Below are positions 37,713-45,518 of a stretch of 64,000 bases of DNA, in pieces. The stretch spans positions 2,852,001 through 2,916,000 of the forward strand of contig NZ_CP047591.1 of NCBI RefSeq assembly GCF_010120715.1. Reading direction: 5' to 3'. Under the pieces are notes generated by a model. That model was not told the DNA's origin, did not search any database, and saw only the letters and a list, made by a program, of their open reading frames with translations. This stretch comes from Aminipila terrae (GTDB taxonomy: Bacteria > Bacillota > Clostridia > Peptostreptococcales > Anaerovoracaceae). The position numbers and the translations under genes are program-made. How positions within the stretch are numbered: the first letter of the stretch is position 1; each line of letters begins with the position of its first letter.

Positions 37713-39605
37713 TATTTCCAGAAAAATGCTGATTGCCAATTTTCAACGTTACAGATTATATTTTTTATGTAATGTACTTTCAGTATCCCTTTTTTACTGT
37801 TTTGCTGCATTATTTACCAATAAATTATTTATGAATCCGGAAATAGTTCATAGTATGATTTCCAGTAACATTTACGCTCCCAGCGTTTTTGCTGGTGTTT
37901 TCCTGATGTTATTTATTCCATATTCAAACCAGGCTTTTTTAAAAAAGAGAAAATACGAATATGGTATTTTAATGACATTGGGAATGAATGAAAAGGAAGT
38001 ACTGAAAAATATGCTTCTGGAAAATAGTTTTATGGCAGTACTGTCACTGGTTAGTGGCCTTCTGCTGGGAACCATACTTTCTTTTGTGTTCTATTTTGTA
38101 ATCCAGCAGGTAATCGGTATAGCTGGTTTAACGTGGTACTTTAATACGGATTCTTATAAAGTGACAGCTATTCTTTATATCATTACAATATTTATTACAT
38201 TAACAGTTGCTATTATTGGTTTCCTGAAGATGCAGATTGTTGAACTAATCAGAGAAAAATATAGAGCAGAGGGCATCAGACAGCATTAGTTGCTATATTA
38301 ATAGTGGGGATAATGTCTATAATCTTTTCCATTATAATTATGATTAAGGGATATGGACAAAAAACCGAATATATTTGGTATGTAAGTTTATTCTTTATGT
38401 TTTCAGGGCTTTATATGCTTTTTTCCCAGTCAGAAAGGATAAAGTATTATTTTGGTAGACTATTTCCCTGTTACAGAAAGAAGCATATAATTGAAACTGC
38501 ATTTATAAGACAGCATGACTCTTCACGGAAAAGAATTACACTGATAGCCGCCTGGTTAACAGGATTTTCAATATTTTTTGGAGGGCTATGTGGAACCCTG
38601 TATCCAACCATGCTACAAAATGCAGCCAGCTATAGCCCCTATGATTTAGTGTATTCTCAAATATTTGGAATGAACCAGGCAGAGGATTATAAAATCCAGA
38701 ATTTATTAAAGCAGAATGGAATAGTGGTTAAAGAAGTAAAACAGGTGAATTATTTAAGAGATAGAGCTTTCAATATGCTTCCCGCATCTCAAGTTAATAA
38801 AGAATTTGGGTGTAATTATCAAATTGATCCAGGTCAATTCCTGAATATATTCCAATATGAGCTGGATGATGGCTACAATCATGAGATGATTCCAATGAAG
38901 CAGCTAAATTTTAATTGTGGCAGAGAAAATTTAAAACTGAAATCTGCGGGTAGTGATATAAGGATTTTATTTAATGGCAATCCCACTTTCGCTGATTATA
39001 CTTTGGTTCTTAATGATACGGATTATAATAAGCTGGCTATTGACTATCATGAATGTTGGAAAGGCACCATAAAGTTATATGCATTTGACGAATGGAAGAA
39101 TTCAGGTAAAGGTATACAAGCAGTTCAGAGATATTTATTTCAAAATAACCATATAAAGCAGCAAGAACAGAACCATTATTATAAAGCTTCATCGAAGATT
39201 GAGACCTTTACCATTGAAAAACAGTCAGCACAATTCCTGATTTTTTTAATGTCATTTATTATGGCCTTATTCTGTGGAGCTTCAAGCACCATGGTTTATT
39301 TTAAAATTAAGGGTGAAGCAGAAGAAGAGCAAAGAATGTTGTTCGGGCTATATAGAATTGGAATCACTCCAGAAGAAATGCTTAACATCATCCAGTATAA
39401 AAATATCTGTTATTTTATGCCCCAGAGTATTCTGGGAATTTGCATAGGGGTATTTTATAATTATACGGTTAGCAGGATTTATGGATACCAAATGACAGCG
39501 GTTGCTTTCAGTCTGATTATAGGTTTTGTACTGGCTGCAGTGCAATTGGCAGGAACGATAACATACTCTAGAAAGGAACTATACAGCTTTGGATTTTTAA
39601 TTTAA
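37699..39605 (+). CDS. ABC transporter permease, BceB/FtsX type (frameshift in assembly)
   Basis: A 635-residue permease after restoring one G in the run 38271-38273 (RAEGHQTALVAILIVG). About ten membrane segments: an N-terminal group with the FtsX-like NQAFLKKRKYEYGILMTLGM cytoplasmic stretch, a long extracellular loop of about 200 residues at 300-500 typical of BceB, and a C-terminal group. It forms a complex with the preceding ATPase. Resistance to, or sensing of, a cell-envelope-active peptide is the inferred role. The gene overlaps the ATPase by 14 bp, so the two are translationally coupled. Confidence 0.87.
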
Positions 39606-39720
39606 TACCGATGCAGATAAGTCTGTTCAATTATACGTTTATAAGGTATAATAATGAATATTTAAAGAAGTAAAGTACAATTAATTAGAAAAATGCTAAT
39701 GATGCGCCAGGAGTTGGTAT

Positions 39721-40860
39721 ATGGAAAAACTTTTGTATACTCAGATTAATATAACAGGGATAATAATACTGGTTATTTTACTTTGTAATCAGAAGAAATC
39801 TGTAGGGATTACTATACAACAGCGGCTGTTTAATACAATAATTATTTCTGTTGTATGGATACTTGTACTGGATACTGGTATGTGGGTGGTGGATGGTAAA
39901 AGATTTTTATTAGCCAGAGAGGCTAATATTTTAATATCAATGGCGTATTACTTTTTTAATGTTTTTATACCATTTCTATGGCTGTTATATTGTGACTGTA
40001 TATTAAATAATAGTACTCAATCTCTTAGAAAGCGAATGTGGCTATACTTCCTTCCAGTATTGGCAAATACCCTTATGATAATTATTAACTTATGGTATGG
40101 CTTTATATTTTACGTTGACACAAATAACATTTATCACAGAGGAAAAATCTTTTTACTCCCTGTGATGACGGCTTTTTCGTATCTGCTACTTTCGTCATAT
40201 ATGGCATTACATAAGGCACATAAAACAAAAATTGAAAGCGAAAAGGGTCAGTTATATTTAATGGCTTCTTTTATTCTTCCTCCATTGGTAGGAGGAATTC
40301 TACAAGCTCTGTTTTATGGACTGTCCCTGATCTGGGTAAATGTAGTTATTTCCCTTTTAATGATATTTGTTAATATTCAGAACCAGCAAATAAATACAGA
40401 TTCTTTAACGGGATTAAATAACAGATTGCAGTTCGATAAATATCTTTTCTTCAAAACAAAGAGTGATAATGACAGAGATGTCATAGCACTGATTATGATT
40501 GACGTAGATAAGTTTAAGCAGATTAATGACTCCTATGGACATCTTTGCGGAGATAAAGCTTTGATTTCTGTAGCAAATGTATTGAAAAAGTCCTGCAAAA
40601 ATAAAAATGCTTTTTTATCACGTTATGGTGGTGATGAATTCACTATTATTTATGAGACACGGAAGCTGACCAATATACAGAAATTAATAACTCAGATTGA
40701 GCAAAATGTAAATATATTTAATTCTGTAAGCAAAGAAAAGTTCTCCATATCTCTTAGTATAGGATATGCTGTGTGGGAAAAAAATTCTTCTGTTGATACT
40801 CTTATTGCACAGGCTGATTATAATATGTATCGGATAAAATACGCAAAAAAATTTTTTTGA
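39721..40860 (+). CDS. Membrane-bound GGDEF protein (diguanylate cyclase)
   Basis: A 379-residue protein. The N-terminal half has about six membrane segments and resembles 7TM-type sensor modules. The C-terminal half is a GGDEF domain with intact catalytic signature SRYGGDEFTIIYE, the substrate-site DSLTGLNNRLQFDKY and MIDVDKFKQINDSYGH. It should make cyclic di-GMP in response to a membrane signal. No I-site RxxD is evident in the expected position. AGGAG lies 8 bp before the ATG. It is an unusual passenger for a skin element. A terminator follows. Confidence 0.88.
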   Translation: MEKLLYTQINITGIIILVILLCNQKKSVGITIQQRLFNTIIISVVWILVLDTGMWVVDGKRFLLAREANILISMAYYFFNVFIPFLWLLYCDCILNNSTQSLRKRMWLYFLPVLANTLMIIINLWYGFIFYVDTNNIYHRGKIFLLPVMTAFSYLLLSSYMALHKAHKTKIESEKGQLYLMASFILPPLVGGILQALFYGLSLIWVNVVISLLMIFVNIQNQQINTDSLTGLNNRLQFDKYLFFKTKSDNDRDVIALIMIDVDKFKQINDSYGHLCGDKALISVANVLKKSCKNKNAFLSRYGGDEFTIIYETRKLTNIQKLITQIEQNVNIFNSVSKEKFSISLSIGYAVWEKNSSVDTLIAQADYNMYRIKYAKKFF

Positions 40861-40883
40861 TTTTATTAATACCCTAACATATA

Positions 40884-40920
40884 AAAGAGAGACCATAGAA
40901 ATTCTATGGTCTCTTTTTTA
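40884..40920 (+). terminator. Terminator of the GGDEF gene
   Basis: A long near-perfect stem, AGAGACCATAGAA against TTCTATGGTCTCT, within 40884-40914, followed by TTTTTTA. Confidence 0.88.
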
Positions 40921-40928
40921 AAATGTAT

Positions 40929-40994
40929 ATGTAAAGTACACTTGACATATACGGATTTAAACAGTATACTAATAATGTAAAGCGTACTTTACAT
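40929..40994 (+). promoter_or_regulatory. Promoter and twin operators of the XRE regulator
   Basis: Promoter: TTGACA (40942-40947), 17 bp, TATACT (40965-40970), both near-perfect. Operator O2 at 40975-40994 is ATGTAAAG-CGTA-CTTTACAT, a perfect 8-4-8 palindrome just after the -10. Operator O1 at 40929-40948 is the same palindrome with one mismatch (CTTGACAT) and overlaps the -35. Binding at both would shut the promoter. Confidence 0.85.
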
Positions 40995-41021
40995 ATGCTG
41001 CACAGAAAGGAGTTTTTCCAG

Positions 41022-41225
41022 TTGAAAAATAAAATAAAAGAACTCAGAGAACATTCTGGTTTTACACAGCAGGATTTAGCAGAGAAAGTAAACGTATCAA
41101 GGCAAACCATTATTTCTCTTGAAAACGGAAAATATAATCCATCAATTTTTTTAGCATTTAAAATAGCAAAGGTATTTAATCTTTCTATTGAAGAAATTTT
41201 TATGTTTGAGGAGGAATTGTTATGA
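41022..41225 (+). CDS. XRE-family (Cro/CI-type) repressor
   Basis: A 67-residue helix-turn-helix protein, IKELREHSGFTQQDLAEKVN followed by VSRQTIISLENGKYNPS, of the small YgzD/YozG type that often precedes a membrane protein. The TTG start at 41022 has AAAGGAG 9 bp upstream. The N-terminal extension to 40995 would begin within the operator. It very probably binds the two ATGTAAAG palindromes in its own promoter. It overlaps the next gene by 4 bp (ATGA). Confidence 0.88.
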   Translation: MKNKIKELREHSGFTQQDLAEKVNVSRQTIISLENGKYNPSIFLAFKIAKVFNLSIEEIFMFEEELL

Positions 41226-41632
41226 ATTTAAATAAGTATCTAAAAAAGGAATTACTGTATTCAAAAATTTTTATTTTAATCGGGGTAATTGCAGCGGTAA
41301 CTGGACTTATTTTTGATTATCATAAAGAGGCTATGCTTGGGCTGACGGCAGGTTTTCTTCCAACCGGTATAGGAACAATGTTTATTTATAAACATGCGGG
41401 AAAAAGTCCAAAGATGGTAAAGAACATAGAACTTGAAAATGAGGAGAGAAATATATTTATCAATACGAAAGCAGGCTATACGGCTTTCTGGGTTTCCTAT
41501 TGGTATATATTTGTGGCGGTTATTTTAAACTCTATAGTAAATATATCATCTCAGAATTTTCTGATTGCTACCCTGTTTTTTATGCCTACAGTATATTTCT
41601 TATTTGTATTTATATATCATAAAAAATACTGA
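41222..41632 (+). CDS. Four-helix membrane protein paired with XRE regulator
   Basis: A 136-residue membrane protein with four hydrophobic segments (two near residues 14-33 and 36-55, two near 80-130) and a soluble loop IELENEERNIFINTKAG. It resembles the DUF2178/DUF3796-type partners of small XRE regulators. Such pairs are widespread in Firmicutes, but their function is unsettled. Its ATGA overlap with the regulator means coupled translation and shared control by the twin operators. Confidence 0.7.
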   Translation: MNLNKYLKKELLYSKIFILIGVIAAVTGLIFDYHKEAMLGLTAGFLPTGIGTMFIYKHAGKSPKMVKNIELENEERNIFINTKAGYTAFWVSYWYIFVAVILNSIVNISSQNFLIATLFFMPTVYFLFVFIYHKKY

Positions 41633-41814
41633 TGATTAGTTAAAAGCTGATATCTTCTTTTTAGTAAAAACTTTGATTCTTATTCGATGTCAAAAAATGT
41701 CGAAAATGAAAGGATGATGACCTAAAGAATATGCATAAAAAAATAGTATAATAAGAATAAATCTAATTAATTATTAATCTTTATGTTTTGTGTATCAAAT
41801 TACGGAGGAGAATT

Positions 41815-42771
41815 ATGAAAAGAAAGATAACAGTTGTACTTAGCTTAATATTTATTATAAGTTGTTTAGTTTTTACTGGATGCACCAGTGAAGTAAAAGA
41901 TAAGAACATATCTATTAAATTCCAGGACAAGGACTATGCGGGCACATATACTGGAACATGTGAAAATGGTATACCAAATGGGCAAGGGAGCTTTAAATAT
42001 AAAAAAGATAAAGAATATTTGAATTATAAAGGGAACTTTAAAGATGGACAGATTTCAGATAAAGGAACTTTAAAAACAAATCTTTTGTTGGTAAAATTTA
42101 AAGAAGTTAATAGAGTTGGAGAATACAAAGGTGATGTAATTAATGGAATACCAAATGGAAATGGTAATTTTGTAGCGACAAATGATGCAAAAGTAAAATA
42201 CACATATGAGGGACAATGGAAAAATGGTATTTTTAATGGTATTGGAACACAGACGTTTGATGATGATAGTCTTACATATATAGGACAATGGAAAAATGGA
42301 AAATTTATACCAGATTTTAGAAATTTAATTATTACTTTTGGGACAGATACAAATATGCCATATACTATATCGGATAAAGCAAACGGTTTTCTGAAAAAAC
42401 ATCTTGAATTATTCCCTGCTGATAATTATGAACAATTGGCTCCATTTGTCAATAAAACTATAGAATATAAGCATATAAGTAAATCACCTAGTCAATATGG
42501 AGATCAGATCATGGTGATATCAGGAACAGTAAGTCAAATTTTTGAAGATGTGGTAGATGATGATGATTTCAAATATTCTGCTACAGAAATTTATGTGTAT
42601 GATAATAATGATAATTATTATTGGATTTGCTATCCTGGCACATGTAACATCTATGAAGGGGACAATGTGACCATCTATGGACTACCACTTGATTCCAGCA
42701 GCTATGAAAATAATGGAGGCGGAACCACATTAGTTCAGGTCATAGCAGGATGCTATATTGAAAACAAATAA
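41815..42771 (+). CDS. MORN-repeat lipoprotein
   Basis: A 318-residue lipoprotein. The signal peptide ends in LVFTGCTS (lipobox Cys near residue 22). Residues 40-165 carry about four MORN repeats, such as YTGTCENGIPNGQGSF, YKGDVINGIPNGNGNF and YEGQWKNGIFNGIGTQTF. The C-terminal half is a beta-rich domain (MVISGTVSQIFED, IYVYDNNDNYYWICYPG, VTIYGLPLDS) resembling OB-type 'tRNA_anti-like' modules. It is likely displayed outside the membrane, and its role is unknown. GGAGGAG precedes the ATG at 41815. A strong terminator follows. Confidence 0.8.
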   Translation: MKRKITVVLSLIFIISCLVFTGCTSEVKDKNISIKFQDKDYAGTYTGTCENGIPNGQGSFKYKKDKEYLNYKGNFKDGQISDKGTLKTNLLLVKFKEVNRVGEYKGDVINGIPNGNGNFVATNDAKVKYTYEGQWKNGIFNGIGTQTFDDDSLTYIGQWKNGKFIPDFRNLIITFGTDTNMPYTISDKANGFLKKHLELFPADNYEQLAPFVNKTIEYKHISKSPSQYGDQIMVISGTVSQIFEDVVDDDDFKYSATEIYVYDNNDNYYWICYPGTCNIYEGDNVTIYGLPLDSSSYENNGGGTTLVQVIAGCYIENK

Positions 42772-42783
42772 AAAGATTTTTAC

Positions 42784-42820
42784 AAAGAAGGCATTTTGCA
42801 GATTTGCCTTCTTTGTTTTT
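42784..42820 (+). terminator. Terminator of the MORN lipoprotein gene
   Basis: AAAGAAGGCA (42784-42793) pairs with TGCCTTCTTT (42805-42814), then GTTTTTG. Confidence 0.85.
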
Positions 42821-42917
42821 GTAGTATTGGATATTATTACAAGATTATATGAAAGTTTAACGTATGATTTATAAAATAGAAAATATAATGATAAAAAAGT
42901 GAAAAGGAAGGTGGTGA

Positions 42918-43073
42918 TTCAGAGTAAAAGGGGAAAAAGTACAAATCCAGAGAAAGCCTTGTAAGTCCAGACCGTTTGAAAAGTTATTTAAACTGGGCAT
43001 ATATAAGCAGTTATATACAGACGGTATTATCACGGAAAAGCAATATAAATCAATTCTCCAGAAAAATCAATGA
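42918..43073 (+). CDS. Small SHOCT-like protein upstream of the recombinase (start unresolved)
   Basis: An open stretch of 51 codons ending with TGA at 43071. Its C-terminal part, FEKLFKLGIYKQLYTDGII followed by TEKQYKSILQKNQ, reads as a real SHOCT-like helical hairpin. No ATG, GTG or TTG occurs in frame. AAGGAAGG at 42905 is followed by GTG codons in another frame, and one inserted or two missing bases around 42926-42940 would join them. Small proteins of this type often sit directly before large serine recombinases. A role as recombination directionality factor, as shown for a skin-encoded protein of C. difficile, is speculation. Confidence 0.5.
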   Translation, partial: FRVKGEKVQIQRKPCKSRPFEKLFKLGIYKQLYTDGIITEKQYKSILQKNQ

Positions 43074-43082
43074 AAGAATTTA

Positions 43083-43125
43083 AAAACCAGCTTCGCATAA
43101 GATAAAATGTCAGGCTGGTTTTATT
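43083..43125 (+). terminator. Intrinsic terminator directly before the recombinase
   Basis: AAAACCAGC (43083-43091) pairs with GCTGGTTTT (43114-43122), followed by ATT. Only 22 bp separate it from the recombinase start, too little for a promoter, so transcripts must read through it. Confidence 0.7.
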
Positions 43126-43144
43126 GTGGAAAAGGGGAGATGAA

Positions 43145-44721
43145 ATGTTGACTGTAGTTGGATATGGCAGAGTATCAACAGATGATGATGATCAATTAAA
43201 CTCTTTACAAAATCAGACCACATTTTTTAAAGAATATATTCAAAGAAATCACGAATGGACGTTTGGGGGTATCTATGCGGATGAAGGAATAACAGGTACC
43301 AGTGTAAGAAAAAGAGAACAGTTTAAAGAAATGATTGGAGAGGCCCTGGAAGGCAGTATTGACTTGATTATAACCAAAGAGGTATCCAGATTTGCAAGAA
43401 ATACAGTTGATACTTTGTATTATGTAAGATTATTAAAGTCAAAAAACGTAGGCGTAATTTTTATTAATGACAATATCGACTCCAGAGACAAGGATGGGGA
43501 ATTTCGCCTTACTATTATGGCATCCGTAGCCCAGGAAGAAAGCCGGAAAACTTCTGAACGCGTAAAATGGGGACAGAAAAGACAAATGGAAAAGGGATTT
43601 GTCTTTGGTAGGGGACCATTCGGATATAAATGCAAGAAGGGTGTATTAGAAATAGTGGAAGAAGAAGCAGACATTGTAAGGGATATATTTAACCGGTATG
43701 TATACGAAAAAAAAGGAATCAGTGTTATTGCAAAAGAATTAATCGATGAAAAGGTAATGGTAGGGGGAGAATTGAAAGGTGGAGGCCCCAGACTATTGCC
43801 CGGATACTGTGCAATGAAAAATATGCAGGAGATTTAATAACTCAAAAAACAGTGATAACAGACTTTTTAGAGCATAAGCAGCAAAAGAATAAGGGACAGG
43901 AGAAACAATTATATTTCATGGATCATCATGAGCCTATTATAAACAGGGAAACCTGGGATATGGCAAGAGAAGAATATTCAAGACGTTCCATAATCGTTGA
44001 TGAAAAATCAAAGTATTCAAACCGATATTGGTGCTCCGGTAAAGTCAAATGTGGCGTATGTGGAGCAAATTGTGTGACTAGGACATCTTTAACAAAAAAC
44101 TACAGATGGCGAGCCTGGCAGTGCAGTCAGGCATACACTTACGGAAAACCGAAAACAGATGATACTGGGAATAAAAAGGGCTGCACAAATAAACTGATAA
44201 ATGAAAAGAACCTGATTTCATGTGTTCATTTCGCTTTACAGCATATAACCTTTTTAAAAGAAGAAATATATGAAGAAATGCAGGAAGAAATTAATGGGTT
44301 TCAGGGTTACAACTGTAAAGAATTAATAAGCTCATTAAAAAAAGAGATAAAAGTTTTAGACGGGAAAAAAGAAAAACTTATTGATTTATACTTAGAAAAA
44401 AGAATAACACAAGAAGAGTTCGAAAAAATGAAAAGAAAATATACGAGTAGCATTGGAGAAAAGCAACATAATCTAAAAAAAATAGAAAAGAATAATGATA
44501 TTAAATTTAATTCTGCTAATATTATGGAACAAATTAAAAAAATATTATTTTTGAATATGCCAGCACCAGAACTATATGCAGAAATAGTTGAAAAAATAAT
44601 ATTATATGAAAACCGTAATCTGGATATTTTTTTTATGTATATACCTGATCCGGTTTGTATACACTACGAGACAACAGGAAAAGGAGAAAGTTATAAAACA
44701 GAGTGTAATATACGAAATTAG
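43145..44721 (+). CDS. Large serine recombinase, SpoIVCA-like skin excisase (frameshift in assembly)
   Basis: A 525-residue large serine recombinase after restoring one C in the run 43786-43789 (GGGPQTIARILCNEKYAGDL). The resolvase domain starts VVGYGRVSTDDDDQLNSLQN with the nucleophile serine in GRVSTDD, and continues with ITKEVSRFARN and ASVAQEESRKTSERVKWG. The recombinase domain, a zinc ribbon (VKCGVCGANCVTR, later CSQAYTYG and KGCTNKL) and a coiled coil (ISSLKKEIKVLDGKKEKLID) follow. It points toward the sigK 5' half and ends 27 bp from the att core. It should delete the element in the mother cell. The ATG 43145 has GGGGAGA upstream. Confidence 0.93.
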
Positions 44722-44724
44722 AAA

Positions 44725-45081
44725 TTAAATTATAAATTTTATCATAGTAGGCTCGTTAAGTGAAATTTCCAACTTACGTTTTTTGTCAGAACGAATTGAC
44801 ATTAGTATTTCATTCTCAATACATTTTGCTGCATATGTTGCCAGCCTGGTGGCACGTTTACTGCTATAGGTATTGATGGCCTTGATGAGCCCTATGGTGC
44901 CGATGGAAATTAAATCATCTGGATTGGTATTTCCACCGGAATATTTTTTGACTATATGCGCAACTAAACGGAGGTTACGCACAATTAATGTATTTTTTGC
45001 TTCTGAATCGCCTTCTTCAAAACGTTTAAGGTAATATTCCTCTTCCTTGCATGTAAGTGGTTTTGGAAAGGAACTGCCCAT
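44725..45081 (-). CDS. sigK: sigK 5' half (N-terminal part of SigK, split by skin element)
   Basis: Encodes residues 1-111 of SigK, then 7 foreign codons (TMIKFII) to a stop inside the element. Region 2 is complete: NLRLVAHIVKKYSGGNTNPD, DLISIGTIGLIKAINTYSS, ATRLATYAAKCIENEILMS. It ends at EISLNEP, which continues as IGTDKDGNEI in the 3' half. The start ATG 45081 is preceded immediately by an in-frame TAA, with AGAGGGGG 8 bp upstream, so there is no pro-sequence, unlike Bacillus pro-SigK and like C. difficile SigK. The truncated product lacks region 4 and cannot bind a -35 element. Confidence 0.93.
   Translation of the reverse strand: MGSSFPKPLTCKEEEYYLKRFEEGDSEAKNTLIVRNLRLVAHIVKKYSGGNTNPDDLISIGTIGLIKAINTYSSKRATRLATYAAKCIENEILMSIRSDKKRKLEISLNEPTMIKFII
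44748..44754 (-). other. att core, sigK 5'-half junction
   Basis: GAGCCTA on the minus strand, in the same codon phase as the core at 29379-29385. Recombination between the two gives S-L-N-E-P-I-G-T-D across the joint. Confidence 0.8.
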
Positions 45082-45107
45082 TTATGTAACCCCCTCTGTA
45101 GATTTTT

Positions 45108-45136
45108 ACTATATGCAGAAAAGGGGCTTAAAGTGC
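45108..45136 (-). promoter_or_regulatory. Candidate sigma-E promoter of sigK
   Basis: On the minus strand GCACTTT (45136-45130), 14 bp, CATATAGT (45115-45108). This matches the SigE consensus KMATATT-N14-CATACANT at 5 of 7 and 6 of 8 positions, some 30 bp before the sigK start. SigE control of sigK is expected. Confidence 0.45.
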
Positions 45137-45161
45137 ATGACCTTATAAAAAAAGCATGAAC

Positions 45162-45329
45162 TTATTTAACCTGGAAAGATTTACAATCTGTACATTGGTC
45201 TTGTGTTGGACTGTTTTCATGTGTTCCTACTGTTATGGAATCAAGGGAGCAATAATTTTTGCTCTGTGCATGGTTTTTACACTGATCTACTGTACATCTG
45301 ATGCTTTCATTTACAAAAGAACTGTTCAT
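45162..45329 (-). CDS. DUF1540 protein, 55 residues
   Basis: A small cysteine-rich protein. IRCTVDQCKNHAQSKNYCSL and then QCTDCKSF follow the DUF1540 pattern CxVxxC...C...CxxC-SF, suggesting a metal-binding fold. AGGAGGT lies 7 bp before the ATG at 45329. It runs in the same direction as sigK, 80 bp upstream of it. The opposite strand also has a 62-codon frame here, but that one has no ribosome binding site. DUF1540 genes are frequent in sporulating Clostridia. The function is unknown, and a sporulation link is inferred from position. Confidence 0.85.
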   Translation of the reverse strand: MNSSFVNESIRCTVDQCKNHAQSKNYCSLDSITVGTHENSPTQDQCTDCKSFQVK

Positions 45330-45518
45330 AGTATTACCTCCTAAGTTTTATTTACTATTTTAGTATGCTTAAAATTTAAAAATTTATTAATAAAATTTAG
45401 CGGGTTTTTCTCTTGTATAAGCTTAATTAAAATGCTAAAATATAAGATACGAATAATTGGGGGTTAATAAATAAGGAGGCGAGATTTGGCACCATTAAGG
45501 GTGCAAGGGGGAAAATAC

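Larger units (their letters stand above)
29379..44754. mobile_element. skin element interrupting sigK (about 15.4 kb)
   Basis: A sigK-intervening element bounded by two direct copies of GAGCCTA, read on the minus strand. The 5' and 3' halves of sigK lie just outside in the same orientation. Site-specific recombination between the cores deletes 15,369 bp and recreates a 208-codon sigK. The large serine recombinase at the right end is the expected excisase/integrase, as SpoIVCA is in Bacillus. Skin elements are known in B. subtilis, C. difficile and others. The size here is close to that of C. difficile, but the cargo is regulatory and metabolic rather than phage-like: no phage structural, lysis or replication gene was seen. 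Confidence 0.92.

Noticed and set aside
42822..42910. A sigma-E or sigma-A promoter for the recombinase transcript
   Set aside because: GGATATT fits a SigE -35 but no acceptable -10 follows at 13-15 bp, and no sigma-A pair was found.
29379..44754. Prophage interpretation of the skin element
   Set aside because: No terminase, capsid, tail, holin, lysin or replication gene is visible. Only the recombinase and small XRE regulator are phage-compatible.
45156..45344. A 62-codon plus-strand frame encoding a hydrophobic protein
   Set aside because: It has no ribosome binding site. The opposite strand encodes a DUF1540 protein with a perfect AGGAGGT and a diagnostic cysteine pattern.
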